From positions 434,001 to 498,000 of the forward strand of contig JAXLRI010000003.1 in assembly GCA_046331175.1 (NCBI GenBank): a DNA stretch of 64,000 nucleotides, written 5' to 3'. The notes under the pieces were generated by a model. That model was not told the origin of the DNA, searched no databases, and saw only the letters and a list, made by a program, of their open reading frames with translations. Every line of letters begins with the position of its first letter. Position 1 is the first letter of the stretch. Source of the DNA: JAWKIW01 sp046331175 (GTDB lineage Bacteria; Actinomycetota; Acidimicrobiia; Acidimicrobiales; Acidimicrobilacustridaceae). Position numbers and translations under genes: made by a program. This document shows positions 35,537 to 43,344 of the stretch, in pieces.

Positions 35537-36060
35537 CGCCGCGGCCGGTCCACCTCGTCCGGCGCTTCTTCGGCACGGCGGTGCCCCTGGCGCCCAAGGC
35601 GAGCGAGTCGGCGTGGGCGCTGGAGCAGCTCCTGCCCGGTGAGGCCCGGTTGTGGGCGTCGATGCGCAGCGCCGACCGCCGCCACAGCATCGCGGTGGCC
35701 CGGCGCGTGCAGCGCGCCCTCGGTGATCGGGCCACGCGCCCGGTGCTGGCGGCGGCGCTGCTGCACGACGTCGGCAAGGTGGACGCCGGCCTCGGCGCCT
35801 ACGGCCGGACGGTCGCCACCTTGTCCGGCGCGGCCGTGAGGCGCGACCCCGAGACCATCCGCGACTGGACCCGGACGCGGGGCTTCACCCGTCGGGTCGG
35901 CCTGTACCTGCAGCACCCCAAGCTCGGGGGCGACATGCTCGAGCTGGCCGGGAGCGATCCGCTGACGGTGGCGTGGGCCCGTGAGCACCACCTCCCGCCC
36001 GACCAGTGGACCGTGCCTGTCGAGCTCGCCACCGCCCTCAAGGACGCCGACGACGACTGA
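35533..36060 (+). CDS. HD-domain protein
   Basis: 175 residues, ATG 35533 overlapping the previous stop. DRRHSIAVARRVQRAL supplies the first histidine and AAALLHDVGKVDAGLG (about 76-91) the HD pair. GFTRRVGLYLQHPKLGGDML and AWAREHHLPP follow with further histidines, as in metal-dependent phosphohydrolases of the HD superfamily. Substrate not readable. End of the pyrG-xerD run; the next genes are on the other strand, 26 bp away. Confidence 0.8.
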   Translation: MTPRPVHLVRRFFGTAVPLAPKASESAWALEQLLPGEARLWASMRSADRRHSIAVARRVQRALGDRATRPVLAAALLHDVGKVDAGLGAYGRTVATLSGAAVRRDPETIRDWTRTRGFTRRVGLYLQHPKLGGDMLELAGSDPLTVAWAREHHLPPDQWTVPVELATALKDADDD

Positions 36061-36086
36061 GGCGCCGGTCGACCGTCGGCGGTCGG

Positions 36087-37019
36087 TCAGGCGCCGACCA
36101 GGTAGCGCCGGAGCCCCACGGCGAGGGCCTCGGCGGCCCGCTGGCGGAAGGCCGGATCGCCGAGCCGGGCCGCGTCGGCGGCGTTGCGCATGTTGCCGGT
36201 CTCGATGAAGACCTTGGGCACCGAGGACAGGTTGAGGCCGCCGAGGTCGGAGCGGGTGACGACGCCGTCCTGGGTGGCGAGGTAGGTCGCGGGCGCGGTG
36301 CCCGTGCCGGCGGCGAAGGCGGTGCGGATGGCCTCGGCCAGCCGGGCCGACGGCTCGACCACGGCGTCGACCGGGCCGCCCATGGGTGCGGGGCGGATCA
36401 CGTGGAAGCCGGTGCCGGTCGCCGGTCCGCCGTCGGCGTGGACGGAGATGGCCGCGTCGGCCCCCGCCTGGTTGCCGATGCGCGCCCGCTCGTCGATGCA
36501 CGGGCCGACCCCGTCGTCACTCGTGCGGGTGAGCACCACCCGAGCCCCGTCGGCTTCGAGGAGCGCCTGGAGCCGGCGGGCGACGTCGAAGGTGTAGGCC
36601 GACTCCCGGTAGCCGTCGTCGGTCGCCGTCCCGGTGGTGTCGCACGCCTTGCGGCCGTTGCCGATGTCGACCGTGCGGTCGATCACCTGCGGGTGGGCGA
36701 AGTTGCCGCCGTCGTGGCCCGGGTCGATGGCGATGGTGCGCCCGCGCAGGCCGCCTCCGGCGCTGGGGGACGGCGGCACCGACGGGGGTGGGGTCGTCCC
36801 GGCCATGGATCCGGTGCCGGGGGCGCGGCCCGTCACCGTCGACCCGGTGGGTGCCTCGGTGGTCGTCGACGACGAGGACGGTGGCGCGGTCGTGGCTGAG
36901 CTGCTCGTCGGTGCCGGGACGGCCGGGGGCCCCTCGGTCGACGCGCAACCACCCGCGGCCAGCACCGCGAGCAGGGCTGCGGCGGCGAGCAAGCGGCTCA
37001 GATCTGGGACGCGTCCCAC
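36087..37019 (-). CDS. N-acetylmuramoyl-L-alanine amidase, lipoprotein
   Basis: Cuts the peptide stem from peptidoglycan glycan strands. GTG 37019 gives 310 residues with a hydrophobic signal and lipobox LAAGGC (C25), then a Ser/Thr/Pro linker to about residue 90. The Amidase_3 domain has IAIDPGHDGGN (first zinc histidine), ARRLQALLEADGARVVLTR, ISVHADGG (second histidine) and VFIETGNMRNAADAARL (catalytic glutamate). Overlaps the upstream zinc-ribbon gene by 22 bases and is probably cotranscribed with it. Confidence 0.9.
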   Translation of the reverse strand: MGRVPDLSRLLAAAALLAVLAAGGCASTEGPPAVPAPTSSSATTAPPSSSSTTTEAPTGSTVTGRAPGTGSMAGTTPPPSVPPSPSAGGGLRGRTIAIDPGHDGGNFAHPQVIDRTVDIGNGRKACDTTGTATDDGYRESAYTFDVARRLQALLEADGARVVLTRTSDDGVGPCIDERARIGNQAGADAAISVHADGGPATGTGFHVIRPAPMGGPVDAVVEPSARLAEAIRTAFAAGTGTAPATYLATQDGVVTRSDLGGLNLSSVPKVFIETGNMRNAADAARLGDPAFRQRAAEALAVGLRRYLVGA

Positions 37020-37858
37020 GTGGCCAGGCCGTACCGCGAGGCGATGGGGTTGAAGGTGGCCACGAAGGCTTGCTTGGCTGCGGTGGCCCGCCCGGAGGCG
37101 GCCTGCCCGGCGTCGAAGCTGGCGTTGGTCGGCGGGAAGCCGCCCGGACAGCCGATCGGCTCGGTGTAGTAGTAGGTGGTGTACAGGTAGACCATCCAGT
37201 CCCGATAGCCGACGTCGGCGTCGATGGACGCCTGCAGGGCGCTCTGCAGCTGCTGGACGAGGGTGATGGCCTCCGGGTTGCCCTTGGCGTCGAGCGCCGC
37301 GAGCTGGTTGAGCACGCTCTGGCGATTGGCGATGACGCCGTTGATCTCCTGCTCGGCCGCCTCCGGTGTGAACTGGCAGCCGTTGCGCACGCCGTCGACC
37401 AGGGCGCCCACCCGGCCGCGACCCGACGAGGACTGGTCGAGGATCCCCTCGAGCTTGGTGGCCACCTCCCGGAGGTCCTGCTCGGCCTTCAGGGCGGCGA
37501 GCGCCTGCAGGTCGACGGTGGTCGTGGTGGACGGCGCGGTTGTGGACGGCGCGGTGGTGGTCGTCGACGGCGAGGTCGACGTGGGGCCGGACCCCGCGGT
37601 GGAGGTCACGGCGGAGGTGACCGTCACGCTGGTCGACCCGACGTCGGTGCCCGAGCTGCGGGTGACGAGCACGGTCACGAGCACGGCCACGACCACGACG
37701 AGCACCCCGACGGTGCCGGCCAGCCACCACACAGCGGCGCCGGAGCGAGGCGGAGCGGCCGCGACGGGGGCGGGCAGCGACGGCAGGGTCGTCCCGCACG
37801 ACGGGCAGAAGCGGCTGCCCGCTGGTGCGACCGTGCCACAGGACGGACAGCTCATCAC
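36998..37858 (-). CDS. Zinc-ribbon membrane protein, unknown
   Basis: 286 residues from GTG 37858, or 285 from ATG 37855. An N-terminal zinc ribbon (MSCPSCGTVAPAG, RFCPSCGTT: two C-x2-C pairs), one membrane helix (VWWLAGTVGVLVVVVAVLVTVLV, about 43-65), a long Ser/Thr linker with repeated TTTTAPST, and an extracytoplasmic helical domain containing two cysteines (NGCQFTPEA, PIGCPGGFPP). Topology puts the ribbon inside, as in other zinc-ribbon-plus-TM sensors. Downstream coupling to an amidase suggests a cell-envelope role. Confidence 0.75.
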   Translation of the reverse strand: MMSCPSCGTVAPAGSRFCPSCGTTLPSLPAPVAAAPPRSGAAVWWLAGTVGVLVVVVAVLVTVLVTRSSGTDVGSTSVTVTSAVTSTAGSGPTSTSPSTTTTAPSTTAPSTTTTVDLQALAALKAEQDLREVATKLEGILDQSSSGRGRVGALVDGVRNGCQFTPEAAEQEINGVIANRQSVLNQLAALDAKGNPEAITLVQQLQSALQASIDADVGYRDWMVYLYTTYYYTEPIGCPGGFPPTNASFDAGQAASGRATAAKQAFVATFNPIASRYGLATWDASQI

Positions 37859-37969
37859 CCGATGTCATCACCGCGCTCGTCGCACGGTGAGCGGCGGAGG
37901 ACCCCGACCCGACAGCCGAAGGTCCCGACTGGCGCCGCCGACGACACCTGCGCTGCGTTGCCGCCGGCG

Positions 37970-38950
37970 TCAGGCGGGCAGCAGACCGAGGGCCTGCTTG
38001 GCCCGGGCCAGCGTGGGGGCCGCCAGGTCGCGGGCCTTGGCCGCCCCCTTGTCGAGGATGGCGGCGGTGCCGGCCGGGTCGGCGGCCAGCTCGGCGAACC
38101 GGGCCTGGATGGGCTCGAGGTAGGCGCACACGGCGGCGGCGGTGTCGGCCTTGAGCGGCCCGTACTGGGTGTAGCCGGCCGCCGCCTCCTCGGGCGTGCG
38201 GTCGGTGACGGCGGCCAGGATGGTGAGCAGGTTCGACACGCCGGGCTTGGCGTCGGGGTCGTAGCGGACCTCGGACTCGGTGTCGGTGACGGCCCGCTTG
38301 ATCTTCTTCTCGACGGCGCGGAGGTCTTCGAGCACGAGGATGGTGCCCTGGGGCGAGTCCTCGGACTTGGACATCTTCCGGGTGGGCTCCTGGAGGTCCA
38401 TCACCCGGGCGCCGATGCGGGGGATGGCCGCCTCGGGCACCACGAACGTGTCGCCGTAGCGGTGGTTGAAGCGGCCGGCCAGGTCGCGGGTGAGCTCGAG
38501 GTGCTGGCGCTGGTCGTCGCCCACCGGCACCCGGTCGGCGTCGTACAGGAGGATGTCGGCGGCCATCAGCGCCGGGTAGGTGAGCAGGCCGCCCGACACG
38601 AACTCGGCGCCGTCGGACTTGTCCTTGAACTGGGTCATCCGCTTGAGCTCGCCGTAGGCGGCGGTGCACTCCATGATCCAGGCCAGCTCGGTGTGCTCGT
38701 GGACGTGGCTCTGGACGAACAGCGTGGCGACGTCGGGGTCGATGCCGATCGCGAGCAGGACCTGGGCGAGCTGGAGGCTCGTGGCCCGCAGCTCGGCGGG
38801 GTCCTGGGGCACGGTCAGGGCGTGCAGGTCGACCACGCAGTACAGCGACTCGGCCCGGTGCTGGTCCTCGACCCAGAACCGCAGCGCCCCCAGCAGGTTG
38901 CCGAGCTGGACGGGGCCGGTGGGCTTGATGCCGGAGAACACGCGGGTCAT
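37970..38950 (-). CDS. trpS: Tryptophanyl-tRNA synthetase TrpS
   Basis: Charges tRNA-Trp. Start ATG 38950 gives MTRVFSGIKPTGPVQLGNLLG, the standard N-terminus; 326 residues. The HIGH equivalent is in PTGPVQLGNLLGA (about 10-22); GDDQRQHLELTRDLA and the KMSKS equivalent KMSKS itself (in RKMSKSEDSPQG, about 191-202) are present. A leaderless-type -10 (TACGAT) is 8 bases upstream. A frame extension upstream (MREDGASRI) is rejected because it covers that element. Confidence 0.96.
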   Translation of the reverse strand: MTRVFSGIKPTGPVQLGNLLGALRFWVEDQHRAESLYCVVDLHALTVPQDPAELRATSLQLAQVLLAIGIDPDVATLFVQSHVHEHTELAWIMECTAAYGELKRMTQFKDKSDGAEFVSGGLLTYPALMAADILLYDADRVPVGDDQRQHLELTRDLAGRFNHRYGDTFVVPEAAIPRIGARVMDLQEPTRKMSKSEDSPQGTILVLEDLRAVEKKIKRAVTDTESEVRYDPDAKPGVSNLLTILAAVTDRTPEEAAAGYTQYGPLKADTAAAVCAYLEPIQARFAELAADPAGTAAILDKGAAKARDLAAPTLARAKQALGLLPA

Positions 38951-38958
38951 GGGCGCCG

Positions 38959-38964
38959 ATCGTA
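38959..38964 (-). promoter_or_regulatory. -10 element, leaderless type (trpS)
   Basis: TACGAT on the minus strand, 8 bases before the trpS ATG. Confidence 0.6.
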
Positions 38965-39028
38965 TTCGGCTCGCCCCGTCCTCCCGCACGGGTTCGGCGG
39001 GTGGCCGCCACGGGGCGGGGGCGGTGGG

Positions 39029-39622
39029 CTAGCGGGTCACGACGGTGGCCCCGGAGCCGCCGCCGGGCACGGTGCTGGCCACCGGACCGGCCGGCCCCGG
39101 GACGGCGGTGCCGCCCGACGGGTCGACCAGCGCATCGAGGTGGCACGGGACGGTGAGCTGGTCGGTCAGCACCCGGGCGAGGTCGAGCTGGACCGCCGGC
39201 GGGTTGACCGAGCCGACGAGCAGGGTGTCCTGGTCGGCGGTGCTCATGGCGACGATGCGCCCCTTGACGCAGGCCAGGGACTCGTCGCTCGATCCCGGCA
39301 GGGCGGACAGGACGATCCGGCCGGCGGCGTCGGCGAGCACGTCGGGGGGGATGCACTCGCGCATGGCCTGGGTGAACCGCCGGCGCTGGGCCGCCGACGG
39401 CAGGTCGTCGGGTCCGGGGTTGAGGGCGGCGGCGAGGGACGGGTCGGATGTGAAGCGCTGCTTGACGCAGTCGGTGCGGGCCGGGTCGAGGAAGAGCGTG
39501 ACCGACACGATCTCGGTGGCCCGATCGGGCGTGCGGACCGGAGCCGGCTCGCGACCGCACCCGGCGGCGACCGCGGCGATCGCGGCGGCGAGGACCAGGA
39601 GGTGGGGGCGGCGGGCGCGCAC
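39029..39622 (-). CDS. Lipoprotein, unknown (paralogue of neighbour)
   Basis: 197 residues from GTG 39622. MRARRPHLLVLAAAIAAVAAGC ends in a lipobox with C22. The exported part contains FLDPARTDCVKQRF, RFTQAMRECIPPD, SLACVKGRIVAMS and VPCHLDAL. The pattern of paired cysteines in short helices repeated twice is shared with the next lipoprotein upstream (39705-40346), so the two are likely related. A TACGAT -10 lies 6 bases before the start. Function unknown. Confidence 0.75.
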   Translation of the reverse strand: MRARRPHLLVLAAAIAAVAAGCGREPAPVRTPDRATEIVSVTLFLDPARTDCVKQRFTSDPSLAAALNPGPDDLPSAAQRRRFTQAMRECIPPDVLADAAGRIVLSALPGSSDESLACVKGRIVAMSTADQDTLLVGSVNPPAVQLDLARVLTDQLTVPCHLDALVDPSGGTAVPGPAGPVASTVPGGGSGATVVTR

Positions 39623-39628
39623 GATCGG

Positions 39629-39634
39629 ATCGTA
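39629..39634 (-). promoter_or_regulatory. -10 element, leaderless type
   Basis: TACGAT on the minus strand, 6 bases before GTG 39622. Confidence 0.55.
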
Positions 39635-39652
39635 GCGGGGGGCCAAAACGCG

Positions 39653-39682
39653 CCGGTGCCGGCCCCTCGGGGCCGGCACCGG
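39653..39682 (-). terminator. Rho-independent terminator after lipoprotein gene
   Basis: A 13-bp GC stem (CCGGTGCCGGCCC / GGGCCGGCACCGG) with a 4-base loop; read on the minus strand it is followed by GCGCGTTTTGG. It lies 23 bases beyond the stop at 39705 and separates the two lipoprotein genes. Confidence 0.8.
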
Positions 39683-39704
39683 GCGTCGACGAGCGGTCGC
39701 CGGA

Positions 39705-40346
39705 TCAGATGTCGAGCGAGATGTTGGTCCCACAGGCGCTGTTCAGCGCGTCCTCGAACGGCTTGACCAGCGTCTGGTCGCCGGTCTGGCTGCCGTAGAG
39801 CACGATGCCCACGAAGATCGCCAGGTCGGTGTCGTTGGCGGCGATGATCTCGTCGCGCAGGCACGACTCCTGGCTGCTCGAGAGGTTCGCCGTGAGCGGG
39901 TTGTTCTTGATGTCGATGAGGATGCCGTCGGCCAGCTTGGGCTTCGGCACGCAGTTCACCAAGATGCCGCCGATCACGCCGGCCAGCTTGGCGTCGTTGC
40001 TGGCGAGGCTCGGGTCGTCGCTGCCGGCCTGGGTGGCCTGGTCGTTGATGCACTGCTCCTGGGCCGAGGTGAGCTCGAAGCCCTTGGACTTCATCGAGCC
40101 GGTGGCACCACTGGTGCTGGGCTTGGACGTCCCACTGGTCGACCGCTTCTGGGTGGTCCCGGTGCTCTTCTTCTCGGTGGTGTCCGACGACGACTTCTCG
40201 GTCGACTCCGTCTTCTTCTCCGTCGTGCTTGACGAGGGGGCCGCCGTGGTGGCGGTGGTGGTCCCGGTGTCGTCCTTCTTCGAGCAGGCGGCGAAGGACA
40301 GGATCAGGGCCGCGGCAAGGGCGGCGGCGCTCAGCCTGCGGGTCAT
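39705..40346 (-). CDS. Lipoprotein with duplicated Cys-containing half-domains
   Basis: 213 residues; ATG 40346 has GGGAGGAG 5 bases upstream, one of the best ribosome sites in the window. MTRRLSAAALAAALILSFAAC: lipobox with C21, then a Thr/Ser/Lys linker to about residue 90. The exported domain has two similar halves, LTSAQEQCINDQATQAG...LAGVIGGILVNCVPK and LSSSQESCLRDEIIAAN...LAIFVGIVLYG...ALNSACG, each with cysteines that could form disulfides. Function unknown. Confidence 0.78.
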   Translation of the reverse strand: MTRRLSAAALAAALILSFAACSKKDDTGTTTATTAAPSSSTTEKKTESTEKSSSDTTEKKSTGTTQKRSTSGTSKPSTSGATGSMKSKGFELTSAQEQCINDQATQAGSDDPSLASNDAKLAGVIGGILVNCVPKPKLADGILIDIKNNPLTANLSSSQESCLRDEIIAANDTDLAIFVGIVLYGSQTGDQTLVKPFEDALNSACGTNISLDI

Positions 40347-40482
40347 GGTGCTCCTCCCAGGAACCGGCGGCGGCGACGGCGTCGCCTCTCCCTCCGCTGG
40401 CCCGGCAGAGCGCAACGCTAGCGGCTGGTCGACCACCAGCGCGAGGACCGCCCCCATCCGCCACTCGCGGCGGGACGGCCGG

Positions 40483-40488
40483 TAGGTT
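40483..40488 (+). promoter_or_regulatory. -10 element, leaderless type (scpA)
   Basis: TAGGTT, 7 bases before ATG 40496. Confidence 0.6.
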
Positions 40489-40495
40489 CGTCGGG

Positions 40496-41278
40496 ATGCC
40501 GTACGCGGTCCAGACCCCGGTGTTCGAGGGGCCCTTCGACCTCCTGCTCCACCTCATCCTGCGCGAGCAGGTCGACATCTACGAGGTGTCGTTGGTGTCG
40601 ATCGTCGACGCCTACCTGGCGGAGCTCGAGCGGATGGAGGCGGTCGACCTCGACCTCACCACCGAGTTCCTGCTCATCGCCGCCACCCTGGTCGAGCTCA
40701 AGACCCGCCGGCTGCTGCCCGACGAGTCCGACCTCGACCTCGACGACGAGCTGGCCCTGTGGGAGGAGCGCGACCTCCTGCTGGCCCGCCTCCTCGAGTG
40801 CAAGACGTTCAAGGACGCCGCCAAGGTGCTGCAGCGGCTGCACGCCGACGCCGGCCGGTCCTACCCCCGCACCGCCGGGCTCGAGGAGCAGTTCCTCGAC
40901 CTCGCCCCCGACCTGCTCGAGGGCATCGACGTCGACGACCTCCACAAGGCCTACCTGCGGGCCACCCGCCCCAAGCCGGTCCCGACCGTCGACCTCTTCC
41001 ACGTCTCGACCGTGCGGGTCAGCGTCGCCGAGGCCCTCGAGGAGCTCGCCGACGAGCTGCCCCGGGCCGGCCGCATCTCGTTCCGGACGCTCACCGAGGC
41101 CCTCGTCGAGCGGCTCGAGGTGGTCGTGCGCTTCCTCGCCGTGCTCGAGCTGTACAAGCAGGGGCTCGTCGACATCGACCAGCCCCGGGCCTTCGGCGAC
41201 ATCGAGATCGTCTGGATCGGCGGGCGGGTCGCGGGGATCGCCGCCGACCTCGCCGCGGTCGACGCCTACGAAGGCTGA
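40496..41278 (+). CDS. scpA: Segregation and condensation protein A (ScpA)
   Basis: Kleisin subunit of the SMC-ScpAB condensin. ATG 40496 gives MPYAVQTPVFEGPFDLLLHLI, the canonical FEGPLDLLL start; 260 residues. YEVSLVSIVDAYLAELERM, EFLLIAATLVELKTRRLLP (about 55-75) is the SMC-neck-binding N-terminal domain, and the C-terminal winged helix (LVERLEVVVRFLAVLELYKQGLVDI) contacts the SMC head. Stop overlaps scpB (TGATG). Confidence 0.94.
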   Translation: MPYAVQTPVFEGPFDLLLHLILREQVDIYEVSLVSIVDAYLAELERMEAVDLDLTTEFLLIAATLVELKTRRLLPDESDLDLDDELALWEERDLLLARLLECKTFKDAAKVLQRLHADAGRSYPRTAGLEEQFLDLAPDLLEGIDVDDLHKAYLRATRPKPVPTVDLFHVSTVRVSVAEALEELADELPRAGRISFRTLTEALVERLEVVVRFLAVLELYKQGLVDIDQPRAFGDIEIVWIGGRVAGIAADLAAVDAYEG

Positions 41279-42225
41279 TGGCCTCCGAAGCGGCCCGCGC
41301 CATCGAGGCGATCCTGATGGTCGCCGACACCCCCATCGACGCCAACCTCCTGGCGCAGGTCACCGAGGTGCCCCTGGGCGAGGTCGAGCAGCTGCTGACC
41401 GAGCTGGCGCTGTCGTACGAGGCCGAGGACCGGGGGTTCGTGCTGGCCAAGGTCGCCGGCGGGTACCGCTTCCAGAGCCACCCCGACCTGGCCCCGTACA
41501 TCGAGCGCTTCGTGCTCGAGGGCCAGACCGCCCGCCTGTCGGCGGCCGCCCTCGAGACCCTGGCCATCGTCGCCTACAAGCAGCCCATCTCGCGGGCCCA
41601 GGTCGCCGCCATCCGGGGCGTGAACGTCGACGGCGTCGTGCGCACGCTCGAGCAGCGGGGCTACATCGGCGAGGTCGGCCGCGATCCGGGTCCCGGCCAG
41701 CCGGTGCTGTTCGGCACCACCGACCTGTTCCTCGAGCGCATGGGCCTGGCCTCGCTCGACGACCTGCCGCCGATCGCCGACTTCGTGCCCGGCCCCGACG
41801 TCGTCGAGGCCCTCGAGCACGGCCTGCGGGCCGACCCGGGCGACGATGCCGAGCCGGTCGACGGCGACCAGCCCGTGGCGGCGGTGGTCGAGACGACCGA
41901 GCAGGTCGTGGTCGACGACGACGGTGAGGTCGTGGCGGTGGTCGAGACCACCGACGAGGTCCTGGTCGACGACGAGGGCGAGATCGTGGCCGTGATCGAG
42001 ACCACCGACGAGGTCCTCCTCGGCGCCGACGGCGAGGTGGTCGCCGAGGTCATCGACGAGCTGGTGGTCGACGCCGACGGCGAGATCACCGAGACCGTCG
42101 TGGTGGTCGACGCCGACGGCGACGTGGTCGAGGTCGACCAGGTCGTCGTGGACGAGGTCGTCGTGGACGAGGTCGACGACGACGCCGTCGAGCCGGGGGA
42201 CCAGCCCGGTGCCGCCTCCGCCTGA
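41278..42225 (+). CDS. scpB: Segregation and condensation protein B (ScpB) with acidic repeat tail
   Basis: Bridges ScpA in condensin. Residues 1 to about 175 are ordinary ScpB: AARAIEAILMVADTPIDANLLAQ, two winged helices, and LSAAALETLAIVAYKQPISRAQVAAIRGVNVDGVVRTL. The protein is 315 residues, well above the usual 190-240. Residues 200-306 are an acidic tail of about 18-residue repeats (VVETTDEVLVDDEGEIVAV, with 54-bp DNA periodicity from about 41884). The tail has almost no basic residues and could be a disordered or beta-stacked spacer. Overlaps rluB by 17 bases. Confidence 0.92.
   Translation: MASEAARAIEAILMVADTPIDANLLAQVTEVPLGEVEQLLTELALSYEAEDRGFVLAKVAGGYRFQSHPDLAPYIERFVLEGQTARLSAAALETLAIVAYKQPISRAQVAAIRGVNVDGVVRTLEQRGYIGEVGRDPGPGQPVLFGTTDLFLERMGLASLDDLPPIADFVPGPDVVEALEHGLRADPGDDAEPVDGDQPVAAVVETTEQVVVDDDGEVVAVVETTDEVLVDDEGEIVAVIETTDEVLLGADGEVVAEVIDELVVDADGEITETVVVVDADGDVVEVDQVVVDEVVVDEVDDDAVEPGDQPGAASA
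41884..42180 (+). repeat. Degenerate 54-bp coding repeat in scpB
   Basis: Three clear copies of a unit encoding VVETT(D/E)(E/Q)V-(V/L)-DD-GE(V/I)VA, followed by diverged copies rich in VVDADGE and VDEVVVDEV. Copies differ at synonymous and non-synonymous sites. Confidence 0.75.
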
Positions 42226-42964
42226 GGGCGGTCGCGGCCGCGACGACGGCGAGCGGCTGCAGAAGGTCCTCGCCCGTTCGGGGTTCGGCAGCCGGCGGGT
42301 GTGCGAGGACATCATCGCCGCCGGCCGCGTGCGGGTGAACGGCGAGCCGGCGGTGCTGGGTCGCCGGGTCGACCCCGAGGCCGACGTGGTCGAGGTCGAC
42401 GGCGTCCCCGTGGGCGTGGCCCCCGGCCTCGTCTACTTCCTGCTCAACAAGCCGGTGGGCGTGGTCACCACCGCCGACGACCCGCAGGGCCGCCCGACCG
42501 TCGTCGAGCTGGTGCCCGACGACCCGCGGGTGTTCCCGGTCGGGCGCCTCGACGTCGACACCGAGGGCCTCCTGCTGCTGACCAACGACGGCACGCTCAC
42601 CCACCGCCTGACCCACCCCTCCTTCGGCGTCGAGAAGGAGTACCTCGCCTCGGTGCAGGGCCAGCCCACCCGAGGCGAGCTGCGCCGCCTGCGCGAGGGG
42701 GTCGAGCTCGACGACGGGCCGACCGCGCCGGCCCAGGTGTCGCTGGTGGCCCCGTCGCTGGTGCGCATCACGATCCACGAGGGCCGCAACCGCCAGGTCC
42801 GGCGCATGTGCGAGGCCATCGGCCACCCGGTCGAGCGGCTGGTCCGCCACCGGATCGGGCCGCTCACCGACAAGAAGCTGCGTCCGGGCACCTGGCGCGA
42901 GCTCACCCAGGACGAGGTCCGCGCCCTGGAACGGGCCACCGGGGCCACCACCGCCGACCGGTAG
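42209..42964 (+). CDS. rluB: 23S rRNA pseudouridine synthase RluB-type
   Basis: 251 residues; GTG 42209 lies inside the end of scpB. The N-terminal S4 domain (RLQKVLARSGFGSRRVCEDIIAAGRVRVNG) precedes the RsuA/RluB catalytic domain with LLNKPVGVVTT, the catalytic aspartate in VGRLDVDTEGLLLLTNDG, and IHEGRNRQVRRMCEAIGHPV. The scpA-scpB-rluB order is widespread in Gram-positives and Actinomycetota. Confidence 0.93.
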   Translation: MPPPPEGGRGRDDGERLQKVLARSGFGSRRVCEDIIAAGRVRVNGEPAVLGRRVDPEADVVEVDGVPVGVAPGLVYFLLNKPVGVVTTADDPQGRPTVVELVPDDPRVFPVGRLDVDTEGLLLLTNDGTLTHRLTHPSFGVEKEYLASVQGQPTRGELRRLREGVELDDGPTAPAQVSLVAPSLVRITIHEGRNRQVRRMCEAIGHPVERLVRHRIGPLTDKKLRPGTWRELTQDEVRALERATGATTADR

Positions 42965-42967
42965 GCT
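42962..42967 (+). promoter_or_regulatory. -10 element, leaderless type (aroH)
   Basis: TAGGCT, 8 bases before ATG 42976; overlaps the rluB stop codon. Confidence 0.6.
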
Positions 42968-42975
42968 CCCGCCCC

Positions 42976-43344
42976 ATGGCTCCGGCACTGCGAGCGCTCC
43001 GTGGCGCGACCACCGTCGACGAGGACACCCGGGAGCAGGTGTTCACCCGCACCATCGCCCTCCTCGAGGCGATGTTCGAGCGCAACGACGTCGACAAGGA
43101 CGACCTGGTGAGCGTGATCTTCACCGCCACCGACGACATCCACAGCGCGTTCCCGGCCACCGCCGCCCGCGAGCTGGGCCTGGGGGACGTGCCGCTGCTG
43201 TGCGCCCGCGAGCTCGACATCGAGGGGGCCACGCCGCGCTGCATCCGCGTGCTGGCCCACCTCAGCACCGAGCGGGCCCGCCACGAGCTGCACCACGTGT
43301 ACCTCGAGGGCGCCGTCGGCCTGCGCGACGACCTGCCCTCATGA
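42976..43344 (+). CDS. aroH: Chorismate mutase, AroH type
   Basis: Converts chorismate to prephenate for Phe and Tyr. 122 residues, the size of the trimeric pseudo-alpha/beta-barrel B. subtilis AroH. Diagnostic order: LRGATTVDEDT (4-16), LLEAMFERNDVDKDDLVSVIFTATDDIHSAFPATAARELGL in consecutive blocks, VPLLCARELDIEGATPRCIRVLAHL, and VYLEGAVGLRDDL. The arginine in RGATTV and the R in PRCIRV correspond to catalytic positions. Next gene tyrA overlaps by 4 bases, so the product is handed straight to prephenate dehydrogenase. Confidence 0.95.
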   Translation: MAPALRALRGATTVDEDTREQVFTRTIALLEAMFERNDVDKDDLVSVIFTATDDIHSAFPATAARELGLGDVPLLCARELDIEGATPRCIRVLAHLSTERARHELHHVYLEGAVGLRDDLPS

